Source: Candidatus Nanoarchaeia archaeon
GTDB lineage: Archaea; Nanobdellota; Nanobdellia; Pacearchaeales; GW2011-AR1
DNA length: 64,000 nucleotides
Reading direction: 5' to 3'
NCBI GenBank assembly: GCA_028718805.1
Contig: JAQUKY010000003.1
Coordinates: 1 to 64,000 of the forward strand
In this document: positions 18,644 through 28,136 of the stretch, one piece after another
How the letters are laid out: every line of letters starts with the position of its first letter
How positions within the stretch are numbered: position 1 is the stretch's first letter
Made by a program: the position numbers and the translations under genes
The notes under the pieces: model-generated
What the model saw: only the letters and a program-made list of their open reading frames with translations
Database searches by the model: none
Told to the model about the DNA's origin: nothing

Positions 18644-19720
18644 ATGGAAAAATTAATAATCGGAAAACCAGTAAGCCCAATGTTAGTAAAGGAATCTGGA
18701 ACAAGTGATGGAAAATATAAGGAAATTATAAAGAAACATAATGGAACTACCTTTACTGAAGTAAAATCAGATGGGTACAGAATACAGGTTCACAGCAATG
18801 GAGGAATAAAGTTATTCACAAGAAATTTAAATGAATTTAATCCTGCAGTATTTCCTGATTTAAAAAAACAATTTGAAGAGCTCCCATATGGAATTTTTGA
18901 TGGCGAATTAGTTGGTGTAGAAGACGGAATTAAAGGTTTTAATTCAGTTAAAAAAAGAGTGCGTGATGAATTAGATTTAAACTTAGTAAATGAATATCCT
19001 TTGCAAATAAAGTTTTTTGATGTTTTAAACGCAGAAGGGAATGACTATATAAACCTGCCACTGCATGAAAGAAGAGAAATACTTAATAATTACGTTTCTA
19101 ATGTCTCTGAACAGGAAATTGTTAATAGCGCAGAAAGTTTGAAAAGAAGATTTGATGAAGTAACTTCTAGGGGATTAGAGGGGCTTGTATGCAAAAATCC
19201 TGATTCAGAATACATTATCGGGGGGAGAACCCATGACTGGATTAAACTAAAGAATTTTTTAACTCTTGATTTAGTTATTCTTGGTTTGTACAAGGGAGAT
19301 GGAAAAGCAGGAAAATTGCCCTTTGCAGGAGTTTTACTTGGTTCCTATAACTCTAATACAAACAAATATGAAACAATTGCAAAAGTAGGATTATCTGGAA
19401 AAGACAAGGTTAATGAAATTTATGAAAGAATAAAAGCTGCCTGTGTTAATAATGCTCCTAATAATATTATTATTTCTGATATAATTAATAAAAAAAGCTA
19501 TGCAAGGAAAAAACCTTTTTGCTATGTTAAACCAGAACATTCCTTGGTTTTAGAGACTCAGGCTCTGAATATCACTTATAGTAAAAATTGGCATTCTTGC
19601 GGTTTGGAAAATGGAACAGCTCACTCTCTTAGAATCCCCATTGTGGGGGATATAAGATATGATAAAACGCCAAAAGAATCAACAACAAGTTCTCAGATTA
19701 GAGAGATATATGAAAGTTAG
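18644..19720 (+). CDS. ATP-dependent DNA ligase, short form (adenylation plus OB domains)
   Basis: FTEVKSDGYRIQVH (KxDG-type motif I), FDGELVG, EGLVCKNPDSEY, LRIPIVGDIRYDKTPKESTTSSQI. Confidence 0.85.
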   Translation: MEKLIIGKPVSPMLVKESGTSDGKYKEIIKKHNGTTFTEVKSDGYRIQVHSNGGIKLFTRNLNEFNPAVFPDLKKQFEELPYGIFDGELVGVEDGIKGFNSVKKRVRDELDLNLVNEYPLQIKFFDVLNAEGNDYINLPLHERREILNNYVSNVSEQEIVNSAESLKRRFDEVTSRGLEGLVCKNPDSEYIIGGRTHDWIKLKNFLTLDLVILGLYKGDGKAGKLPFAGVLLGSYNSNTNKYETIAKVGLSGKDKVNEIYERIKAACVNNAPNNIIISDIINKKSYARKKPFCYVKPEHSLVLETQALNITYSKNWHSCGLENGTAHSLRIPIVGDIRYDKTPKESTTSSQIREIYES

Positions 19721-19744
19721 AGATTTTTTGTATTTATAATTTAA

Positions 19745-19835
19745 AAAGGCTAATTCATAAGAAGCAATCACTATAAATTTAATGAAGACTCAAAAATATC
19801 TTAAAATCGTTTAATAAATTATTAGTAAAAGATAG
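19745..19835 (+). repeat. Dispersed intergenic palindromic repeat
   Basis: aagcaatcactataaatttaatgaagactcaaaaatatcttaaaatcgtttaataaattattag. Confidence 0.55.
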
Positions 19836-19880
19836 TTTCATATACATAAATCTTAAATACTCCTTAATCAAAGGAAATTT

Positions 19881-20279
19881 ATGAAATCATCTGGTGAAGG
19901 TGCAAGCTTTGGAAAAGGAAACAGTAGCCTTGGCAGTAGAATTCCTATGTTCTATGCTTCTACTAATAATACCAACCTTAGAGAAATATCTTTCAAGGAT
20001 TTAATAAGGCCAAAAGAAGACCCAAGTCAGAACTACCCCTTTAATCCTAAACCCACTACTAACAATTACTCTAGGACACCTTTAACAAACAGAGTAAGTT
20101 ATGATTTAGATAAAAATAAGATAAGTTATTCTGATTGGGATTATAACAAAGACAAAAGAAAAGAATTGGAATATGCTTCTCCTAAGCCTTTTTCAGGTTC
20201 TTATGGGGGAGATGGAGGAAGTAGTTATGCTTCTTCAAGCCCAAAATGTGGTTCTGGAAGCTATAAAATGGCTGCCTGA
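19881..20279 (+). CDS. Low-complexity hypothetical protein (Ser/Gly/Tyr/Asn-rich)
   Basis: 132-aa ORF. Confidence 0.6.
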   Translation: MKSSGEGASFGKGNSSLGSRIPMFYASTNNTNLREISFKDLIRPKEDPSQNYPFNPKPTTNNYSRTPLTNRVSYDLDKNKISYSDWDYNKDKRKELEYASPKPFSGSYGGDGGSSYASSSPKCGSGSYKMAA

Positions 20280-20569
20280 ACAGTCTGATTAATCAGAATT
20301 CATCTATTTCTTCCAATCGTAATACAAAATAAGAGATTTATGGACACTTAATGCACTAGTAAACACTCACCAGCACATTTATAAACCCCCTTTATCATCA
20401 ATTAATATACAAGAGATAATAAAATTACAAATTATTAATATATTGTTCAAGAAAAAGCAGATAAAATGACTTTTTCTTACTAAAATATAGATTATTTGTT
20501 AAAATTGATTATTGTATAATCAATTATATTTCTCTTAGTTAAACTGATAAATAGAATCAGAAATTAGTA

Positions 20570-20765
20570 ATAAAACACACGATAAAAGCTGATTTGAGAA
20601 GCTTAAGCTGTTCAAACATAGCTTAATGAAAACTCAAACCCATATAAAAATCGTCTTATAAATTACTAACAAAGTAAAATAAAAAATAAAAACACTAATC
20701 AATAAAACTTAAACTAAAACGCTTGAGCAATCAAACAAAGCGGAGAATAAGTTGAAATTATAGAT
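20570..20765 (+). repeat. Dispersed intergenic palindromic repeat (compound)
   Basis: gaagcttaagctgttcaaacatagctta...aaaatcgtcttataaattactaac...aaacgcttgagcaatcaaacaaagcgg. Confidence 0.6.
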
Positions 20766-20797
20766 AAAATAAAGATAAATCAGATAAAATAAACAAA

Positions 20798-22159
20798 ATG
20801 GAAACATTCAGAAAACTAGGAATATGTGAACCAATCCTTCAGGTAATTGAAGAAGAAGGATTTGAAGAGCCAACTGAAATACAGGAAAAATCAATACCTG
20901 TGATTTTAGAAGGAAAAGATATTATAGCAGGAGCTTCAACAGGTTCAGGAAAAACATTAGCATTCGGAACAAGGATATTGCAGAATTCTAAGAAAGATTT
21001 TGGAATTCAGGCACTTATATTGACTCCTACAAGAGAATTAGCAGAACAAATTTCAAGAGCACTGGCAAATTTCTCAAAATATGATAAAAAGAAAATCATT
21101 GCTGTTTATGGAGGAGTTTCAATGATGCCTCAGATTGAAGGATTAGAAAGAGCAGAAATCGTTGTTGCAACACCTGGAAGGATATTGGACCATCTGGAAA
21201 GAGGAACAATAAACCTGCAGCATGTAAATATGCTGGTATTGGATGAAGCAGACAGGATGCTTGATATGGGTTTTATCGAAGATGTCGGGAAAATAATCAG
21301 CCAGTGTCCGATAAAAAGGCAGACCTTGCTTTATTCTGCAACAATTTCCAATGATATTGCCCATCTTGCTAAAAGATGGTTAAAAAGCCCAGTTGAAGTT
21401 TCTGCAGAACCAAACGTAGACCCCGAAAAATTAACACAGGTTTATTACGATGTTGACAATCATCTAAAATTCTCTTTGCTTAAACATTTATTGGAAAATG
21501 AAAAATCAAAATTAGTCATGGTTTTCTGCAATACAAGAATGAATGTTGATTTTGTTGCAAATAACCTGAAATTCATGGGTATTAATGCCCTGCCGATTCA
21601 TGGGGGGTTCTCCCAGGGGAAGAGAAACAGGGTTATGGAGCAGTTCCATTCAAGTGAAACTCGTGTTCTTGTATGCACTGATGTTGCTGCAAGAGGGCTG
21701 GACATTAAAGGAGTAACTCATATTTACAATTATGACCTTCCCGCAGATACAAAAGAATATACTCACAGAATTGGAAGGACAGCAAGGGCAGGAGAAGAAG
21801 GCAAAGTTATCAATATAGTAACAGGCAGAGACTATGAAAATTTTTCAAATGTTTTAAAATATAATCCTAAATTTAATATTAAAAGAGAAGAAACCCCTTT
21901 TATTCACCAGGCCAGGATAAGATGGATGGCAGAGAAAAAATCTGAGAGAAATTTCAGAAGAAGGTCAATGGCTAATGAAAGAGAAGGAAGAGGGAGAGGG
22001 TCAAGAGGAAATTCAAGAGATTCAAGAGGCCATGGTGGCAGAGGGCCAAGAAGAAGTTTTGGTAGTTCTGGTGGAAGAGGGCATAGGGATGGCAACAGAA
22101 GAACAAGAGATAATGCTCATAGAGGCAGAAATAACAATTATGGTTCACGAAGATATTAA
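20798..22159 (+). CDS. DEAD-box RNA helicase with RGG-like C-terminal tail
   Basis: GASTGSGKT, PTRELAEQ, VLDEADRMLDMGF, SATI, HRIGRTARAG; Arg/Gly-rich tail. Confidence 0.95.
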   Translation: METFRKLGICEPILQVIEEEGFEEPTEIQEKSIPVILEGKDIIAGASTGSGKTLAFGTRILQNSKKDFGIQALILTPTRELAEQISRALANFSKYDKKKIIAVYGGVSMMPQIEGLERAEIVVATPGRILDHLERGTINLQHVNMLVLDEADRMLDMGFIEDVGKIISQCPIKRQTLLYSATISNDIAHLAKRWLKSPVEVSAEPNVDPEKLTQVYYDVDNHLKFSLLKHLLENEKSKLVMVFCNTRMNVDFVANNLKFMGINALPIHGGFSQGKRNRVMEQFHSSETRVLVCTDVAARGLDIKGVTHIYNYDLPADTKEYTHRIGRTARAGEEGKVINIVTGRDYENFSNVLKYNPKFNIKREETPFIHQARIRWMAEKKSERNFRRRSMANEREGRGRGSRGNSRDSRGHGGRGPRRSFGSSGGRGHRDGNRRTRDNAHRGRNNNYGSRRY

Positions 22160-22259
22160 TCAAAATCATTTCTCAATAATTCCAAAATAAAAGAGCAATT
22201 CCCGGTAATTTGTCATAAAATATATAAACTTAGAATACATAATAATTTATTGATATAAT

Positions 22260-22499
22260 ATGACAAGTTACGAAGAATATAAAGAAGCGTTTGAAGGCGC
22301 AGAACGAGATGCAGATAAAAATAGAAATGAAGCACAAGACCTCAGCAAACATGTTGGAATGAATCTACAGCCCGAAACAAAACAAAGACTTGAACAGTTA
22401 ACACATTGCGCAGACCTTGTGGCAGCAGATATAGCAAGAACAGCTCTAAATCAACAGTCACAATACGAAAGCCAAGAGTTCCCTGAACATTATGTCTGA
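22260..22499 (+). CDS. Hypothetical small protein
   Basis: 79-aa ORF, highly charged. Confidence 0.5.
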   Translation: MTSYEEYKEAFEGAERDADKNRNEAQDLSKHVGMNLQPETKQRLEQLTHCADLVAADIARTALNQQSQYESQEFPEHYV

Positions 22500-22632
22500 T
22501 TTCAGAATAACCATCTAAAAAAGTAAATAAAAGCACAAACTCCTTTGCGCAGTCTATTCCGCGGCTTGATTCCTCGTATACCCATATTCTAATCACCTAA
22601 AATTTATTAAAGAGATAATATAATCTTTTACC

Positions 22633-23079
22633 ATGAAATTATGCAGTGCTTGTCTGTTAGGATTAGAATGTCGTTATGATGGAAAAAGTAATCTGGAAAA
22701 AGCTTCAGAAATAATTCTTCAGGAATTTAAAAGCGGAAATATAATCCCAGTATGCCCAGAGCAACTTGGCGGTCTTCCAACTCCAAGAGCACCATCAGAA
22801 ATTCAGGGAGGAATGTCCGGGGAATATGTTATTGATGGTAAATGTAAGGTTAGGAGTAAAAATGGAGAAGATGTTACATCACAATTTATTAAAGGGGCAT
22901 ATGAGGTGTTAAAAATTGCCAAAGCCTTAGGAATCACAGAGTATATAGGGGCGCAAAGAAGCCCTTCTTGCGGTTGTGGGAAAAAATATGATGGAACATT
23001 CACAGCAACATTAGTTAACGGAGATGGAGTTACAGTTGCTCTTTTAAAAAGAAATGGGGTGTCTGTTAAAATAGTCTGA
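22633..23079 (+). CDS. DUF523 family protein
   Basis: CSACLLGLECRYDGKSN...PVCPEQLGGLPTPRAPSEI...GAQRSPSCGCG. Confidence 0.9.
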   Translation: MKLCSACLLGLECRYDGKSNLEKASEIILQEFKSGNIIPVCPEQLGGLPTPRAPSEIQGGMSGEYVIDGKCKVRSKNGEDVTSQFIKGAYEVLKIAKALGITEYIGAQRSPSCGCGKKYDGTFTATLVNGDGVTVALLKRNGVSVKIV

Positions 23080-23097
23080 ATAATCAAAATACATCAC

Positions 23098-23430
23098 TTA
23101 TTTTTGGATTATCCCTATAATTTTATCCTGAATCTCATTTATTTTTTCTTTTTTTAGTTTTCCAGACTTATAGAGGATTATTGAGTTTCTAATAGTGAAT
23201 AATATGGATGGCATAACAAAACTGTTTATTTTTAATCCTCCACTTTCAAAATCATTAATTGTTAAATCTGATTTATAGGGGTCTTGCCTTTCTTTTGTTG
23301 TGATCTGGCATAGGATAACATTGTCTCCTTTCAAATTTGCAACCACTAAAGCAGGTCTCTTTACTGAACTGCTTAAATCAGAAAAGGGAAAGGGTGTAAT
23401 GACAATTTCTCCTTTTACAAATCTTTCCAT
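23098..23430 (-). CDS. PemK/MazF-like toxin
   Basis: KGEIVITPFPFSDLSSSVKRPALVVANLKGDNVILCQIT. Confidence 0.85.
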   Translation of the reverse strand: MERFVKGEIVITPFPFSDLSSSVKRPALVVANLKGDNVILCQITTKERQDPYKSDLTINDFESGGLKINSFVMPSILFTIRNSIILYKSGKLKKEKINEIQDKIIGIIQK

Positions 23431-23627
23431 GCCTGATTATCCTCCTCACTTAACCAATTTTCAGAAAGAAGCTTTTCATCAGCAAAAAGAACATTTTCAG
23501 ATATCTTCTCTCTCATACTTACTGTAGCCAATTCCTGGATATTCCTAAAACCAAATTTTTTAGCATAATCTTCAGCCATTTTAACAAAGTTTTTTGGCAA
23601 TTTTAAATTAAATTGTTTAGTCTCCAT
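23415..23627 (-). CDS. Antitoxin of the MazF-like pair
   Basis: 70-aa ORF overlapping the toxin start; basic N-terminus, acidic C-terminus. Confidence 0.75.
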   Translation of the reverse strand: METKQFNLKLPKNFVKMAEDYAKKFGFRNIQELATVSMREKISENVLFADEKLLSENWLSEEDNQAWKDL

Positions 23628-23678
23628 AGATATCTATAGATATCTTAATATATAAATCTTTTTATTTAGAATTCTTAC

Positions 23679-26600
23679 CTAAAACACATCACTTACTTCT
23701 TCATCATTATTGTACTTATAATCTTCAACACTGGTATTAGATTCTTCGTCAGGGTTATAAATCCCTATTTGAGAGCTTAACTTAAAATCATCTCCTGTTT
23801 CCTCAGTTTCATCCTCTGTTTTTTCTTTATTTTCTGCAGGTTCTTCTTCAGCTGCAGTTTCACTGCTTTCTTCTTCATATTCATTTTCCTTCTCATTTGT
23901 TTCATCTAAAGGCCCTTTTTCAATTTCATTTGTTTCTTGTGGTTCAATTTTATCAGATTCACTTATTTCTGTTTCAATGCTTTGTTCAACCTGTTTTTCC
24001 TTTTCTAATTTTTCTTGTTTTACCCCTTCTAACTCTCCCTGAATATCTTTTATTTTTTCTTTAATATGTTCTTCATCATCAATTTTAGGGACATTTTCTG
24101 TTTCTCTTTCTTTTCTCGGTTGCCTTTCTGCTGGTGTCTCTTTTCTCTTTCTGTTCCTGAAGCAAGACTTGCAATAAAATGGCCCATTTCCAATTGGCTT
24201 AAACGGCAATTTTGTTTCTTTTTTGCAGTCAAAACAAGTTATTACTCTTGGATCTTTTTCATCAAATCTTTTTTCTTCTCTTTTGATTTCTAAACTTTCT
24301 CTTTTATGTTCTTTTTTTTCTTGATTGATTTCTTCTTTAGGAATTAATCCTTGCTGTTTCCTCTTGTCAAATCCTCTTTCAATCTCCTGTTTTTTATGTT
24401 CTGCTTTTCCAGCAAGACTTTTCTCAATTTCATTTATAAAAACAGAAATGTCATAAGCAGCATCTGCATTTACAGAGATACTGTCTATCCCGCTTTCTAT
24501 TAAATGTTTAACCATATCTTTATTGCTCCCTGCCTGTCCGCAGATGCTTGTTTCAACTCCATACTTCTTGCAGACAGAGATTACGAAATCTATCTGAGAA
24601 AGAACAGCAGGATGAAGTTCATTGTATAAGTCTTGAACATTATCATCTCCTCTGTCAACTCCCAATGTAAACTGGGTTAAGTCATTTGTTCCAAAAGAAA
24701 TAAAGTGAATTTTTTCTTTGCACAAGCTTTCTATAACCTGCACAGCAGCAGGAGTTTCAATCATAACGCCAAATTCCATGTTTTTTGTTTTTACTTTATC
24801 AAAAAATTGTTTAGCTTGCCTTACCTCTTCAAGAGAAATAACCTGAGGAAACATTACCCCTACTTTTTTATCAGGATTATCTTCAGCAATTTTTCTCATT
24901 GCCTTTAATTCTGCTTCAAAAATCTTAGGATGTTTTAAACTAAACCTTATCCCATGAAGCCCAAGCATAGGATTGATTTCTCTTGCAGGAGCTCCTTCTA
25001 AAGAATTAAACTCATCTGTTCTTATGTCAGAGCTTCTAATCCATATTCTCTTAAAATGCTTTAATATTTTTTTTAGCCCTTTTTCAAGCAATTCTGTATA
25101 CTTGTTTAAATCTCCTTTTTTCTCATAATCCAAAAGATGCCTGTTAGAACTTGCAATAATTCCCTCTAATCTTGTCAGACCAATTTCTTCAATTCCTGAT
25201 TTAGATTCTCTTTCTGCAAATTCAGGCAAATCAACAATAACCTTTAGTTTTACAATACTTGTTTTAACAATAGGCTTTATTTCTGTTTTTGTTGTTTTTG
25301 CAACTTCTCCCTCATAGATTTTTCCATTTGTTCCATCTACAGTAACTCTCATTCCTTCTTTCAGTGTCTTTGTTGCTTCTCCTGTTCCAACAACAGCAGG
25401 AATACCCATTTCTCTTGAGACTATGGCTGCATGAGAATTAGAAACTAATAAAGGAGTATATTTTTTAGTAAAAACAATAAAATTATGATCTAATTCATTA
25501 TCTGCTTCAACTTCTAAATTATAAACCAAATCTTCTCCAGCATCACAAATCTTTTTTATTCTCTGCATTCTCAAACTAGAATTAATAATTCCTACCATTC
25601 CTTTTTTTGTTTGTTCATTACATAAATGCAAAATCCTATTAAGTTTATAAGAATCAATTAGTAAATTGCTTTTAATATAGGGTTTTATTTTTCCATTTAA
25701 ATTTATATAATTAATAATATCTCCTAAAATTTGTTTAGCAGAAAATAGTTTGTTACCCATAATTTTTTGGTTTATTTTTCCTTTAACTCTTTTTGTATAA
25801 CTTAAAATATCCTGCATTCTTTCTAGTATCTGTATGTGATAAATGTTTCTGTTTTTTGTTACTTGTGGAAAGATTCCAAGGTTTAAACAAGACAAAATAA
25901 CTCCTTGCAAAATATTTTCTTTTGAAACATACAAATGCAGTCTATTTTCAAAAAAACATCCATCTCCATCAATTAATCCAGCTAAAAAATTCAAAGAAGA
26001 AATTTCATCTAATCGCAAAGTCCATTTATCTAAGTTTTGAGAAATTCTCGTGATTTCCATTGCAGGAGCAAGTTTAGTTGAAGTAAAATGAGTAGCAGAA
26101 CCAGATATCTGCCTTCCTCTTAGGTTAGAATTAGAAATAAATTCTCTACCAGTAAATTCCTCATCAAAAACTTCTTTAAAATATTCTTTTACTGTATCAA
26201 TAAATTCTTTTTTTTCAGGAATTTCTTTTTGTGTAAATGTTATCACTCCTCTTCTTGGATTTCCTGTATGATGCATAGTAACCTTATGATAACCATCGGA
26301 TAATAAAGCCCCTAGAAGATAAGCTTTTTTAAAATCATTAAATATGGATATATTTGGCAATTTATCTATTAAACAGATCATTTCTTTATTTTCAAGAATA
26401 TCTGAAATTGGCTTTTTTATTAAATCTCTGTTATTAAATGTGATCATCTTATGATTTGATGTTAAATCTAAAGAATTATCTTCTATTTTTCCTGTTTGAG
26501 AAATTGAAATTCTGATTATATCGCTTTTTCTTTTTCCTGCTGCGATTATCTTTTTCCATTTTGATTTCATTTCATTTGAATTAAAAGATAAAATCATTAA

Positions 26601-27947
26601 ATTCTCATTATTATTAACAAGTTCACATGCATCTTTTATTTTCATAAATCCTCTACTTGTAAGAACATTAGTATCCCCTGAAAAACAAGTCATTCCTCCT
26701 TCATCAGTAACAATTGCAACAGATTTCTGCATGCTGACAACCATGTCAGGATTAGTCATCTCAGTTACAAGAACATCTCCCTTCTTTATTTTTGGCAGAT
26801 CTTCCATGCCTTTTATTAATCTTACATTACCAACCCCGATTCCAGGGCTTGCACCTAATCCCTCTAAAAGTAATTTTCCAGTTAGTTCTTCTTTGCCTGT
26901 GACCCCTGTTGTTGTAATTGGTCTTGACTGAACAATATAGACTTTGTTTTGTTCTATTGCAAACTCCATATCCTGGGGCTTGCCATAATGCTCTTCTGAT
27001 GCTATAGCATAGTTTGCAATTTGCATTATCTCTGCTCTTGTCAAAACCTGCTCCTTGGATTTTTCAGTGTTGAGCTTAACAGTTTTATTTTCTCCGCTCC
27101 CACTTCTTACAATTGCTATTTTCTTGTTTGAAACCTTGATATCTTTTATTTTTAAGGATTTTACATTACCCCCCTCAACTATATAATTATCTGGGTTAAT
27201 CATCCCTGAAACAATTCCTTCACCTAACCCAAAAACCGCTTCTACAACAACTTCCTCTTTTACATTAACAGGATTTTTAGAGAATACAACTCCAGACTTC
27301 TCAGAATCAATCATCTTTTGGACAACAACTGCGAGTAGTGCCTGTCCTTCTGCGAATCCTTTTTTGTTTCTATAGTACATTGATCTTGCAGTATACAGGC
27401 TTGAAAAACATTTTTTAATAAACTCTATCAGGTCAGCATCTCCCTTGACATTAAGAAAACTTTGCTGCTGTCCTGCAAAACTGGCATCAGCTAGGTCCTC
27501 TGTTGTTGCAGAACTTCTTACTGAAACAAAAATAGGCTCCTGGCTGTTTCTTAAAATATTCAGGGCATCTTGGGATATCCCTTTTTCATCAATTCTTTCA
27601 CTTCCCAAGATATGATATGACTCCAAAATCTCTGTTTGTAATTCTTCAGGCATTTCCTGCGCTTCAATCAATTTCCTTATTTCCTTGGATTTTTTTTCTA
27701 AATCCTCTGTGTCTTCAAAATCAATGGTCAACATAATACTTTTGATTTGTTCTTTTATATCAGAAATAAAAAATGCAAAAGCATCAGCAGTAATAACAAA
27801 GCCAGGAGGAACAGGAAACCTGTTATTGTACATCTCCCCCAAATTAGCTCCCTTGCCCCCGGCAATTTTTATATCATTCTTTCCCAGCTCAGAAAACCAT
27901 TTGATATATTTATCTGAAAAATTTATGTCAGCCTTTTTTTTAACCAT
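23679..27947 (-). CDS. ppsA: Phosphoenolpyruvate synthase with intein and long acidic/zinc-ribbon C-terminal extension
   Basis: GGKGANLGEM, SVRSSATTEDLADASFAGQQ, catalytic GGMT/SHAAIVSREM, PEP-binding C-terminal domain. Confidence 0.95.
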   Translation of the reverse strand: MVKKKADINFSDKYIKWFSELGKNDIKIAGGKGANLGEMYNNRFPVPPGFVITADAFAFFISDIKEQIKSIMLTIDFEDTEDLEKKSKEIRKLIEAQEMPEELQTEILESYHILGSERIDEKGISQDALNILRNSQEPIFVSVRSSATTEDLADASFAGQQQSFLNVKGDADLIEFIKKCFSSLYTARSMYYRNKKGFAEGQALLAVVVQKMIDSEKSGVVFSKNPVNVKEEVVVEAVFGLGEGIVSGMINPDNYIVEGGNVKSLKIKDIKVSNKKIAIVRSGSGENKTVKLNTEKSKEQVLTRAEIMQIANYAIASEEHYGKPQDMEFAIEQNKVYIVQSRPITTTGVTGKEELTGKLLLEGLGASPGIGVGNVRLIKGMEDLPKIKKGDVLVTEMTNPDMVVSMQKSVAIVTDEGGMTCFSGDTNVLTSRGFMKIKDACELVNNNENLMILSFNSNEMKSKWKKIIAAGKRKSDIIRISISQTGKIEDNSLDLTSNHKMITFNNRDLIKKPISDILENKEMICLIDKLPNISIFNDFKKAYLLGALLSDGYHKVTMHHTGNPRRGVITFTQKEIPEKKEFIDTVKEYFKEVFDEEFTGREFISNSNLRGRQISGSATHFTSTKLAPAMEITRISQNLDKWTLRLDEISSLNFLAGLIDGDGCFFENRLHLYVSKENILQGVILSCLNLGIFPQVTKNRNIYHIQILERMQDILSYTKRVKGKINQKIMGNKLFSAKQILGDIINYINLNGKIKPYIKSNLLIDSYKLNRILHLCNEQTKKGMVGIINSSLRMQRIKKICDAGEDLVYNLEVEADNELDHNFIVFTKKYTPLLVSNSHAAIVSREMGIPAVVGTGEATKTLKEGMRVTVDGTNGKIYEGEVAKTTKTEIKPIVKTSIVKLKVIVDLPEFAERESKSGIEEIGLTRLEGIIASSNRHLLDYEKKGDLNKYTELLEKGLKKILKHFKRIWIRSSDIRTDEFNSLEGAPAREINPMLGLHGIRFSLKHPKIFEAELKAMRKIAEDNPDKKVGVMFPQVISLEEVRQAKQFFDKVKTKNMEFGVMIETPAAVQVIESLCKEKIHFISFGTNDLTQFTLGVDRGDDNVQDLYNELHPAVLSQIDFVISVCKKYGVETSICGQAGSNKDMVKHLIESGIDSISVNADAAYDISVFINEIEKSLAGKAEHKKQEIERGFDKRKQQGLIPKEEINQEKKEHKRESLEIKREEKRFDEKDPRVITCFDCKKETKLPFKPIGNGPFYCKSCFRNRKRKETPAERQPRKERETENVPKIDDEEHIKEKIKDIQGELEGVKQEKLEKEKQVEQSIETEISESDKIEPQETNEIEKGPLDETNEKENEYEEESSETAAEEEPAENKEKTEDETEETGDDFKLSSQIGIYNPDEESNTSVEDYKYNNDEEVSDVF
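25437..26687 (-). mobile_element. LAGLIDADG intein (417 aa) in PEP synthase at the catalytic GGMT|SHAA site
   Basis: Begins CFSGDTNVLT, ends TPLLVSN before +1 Ser; LLGALLSDGYH and LAGLIDGDGCF endonuclease motifs; removal restores GGMTSHAAIVSRE in frame. Confidence 0.93.
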
Positions 27948-27963
27948 TTTTTGTTGTTTTATT

Positions 27964-28055
27964 CACTTTTAATAATCTAATAAACGATTTAAGCAGATTA
28001 AGTTTTTATTTATCTTGCATAGCTTATTAGTTTTTATTATTACCAGTTTTAGGGC
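27964..28055 (-). repeat. Dispersed intergenic palindromic repeat (minus orientation, upstream of PEP synthase)
   Basis: ctaataaacgatttaagcagattaag ... tgcatagcttattagtttttattattaccag. Confidence 0.65.
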
Positions 28056-28136
28056 TATATAATTAAAAACAAAGTTGATATTTAAAACTTCCCTTAGGAA
28101 GTTTCAGGTTTCAGAAACCCACATATATGGCTGATT

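Noticed and set aside
22342-22596. Minus-strand 84-aa ORF
   Set aside because: Mostly antisense to the charged plus-strand ORF 22260-22499; composition not convincing, though the 22500-22600 spacer was hard to interpret.
24050-24232. Minus-strand 60-aa ORF
   Set aside because: Alternative frame within the PEP synthase C-terminal extension; no independent support.
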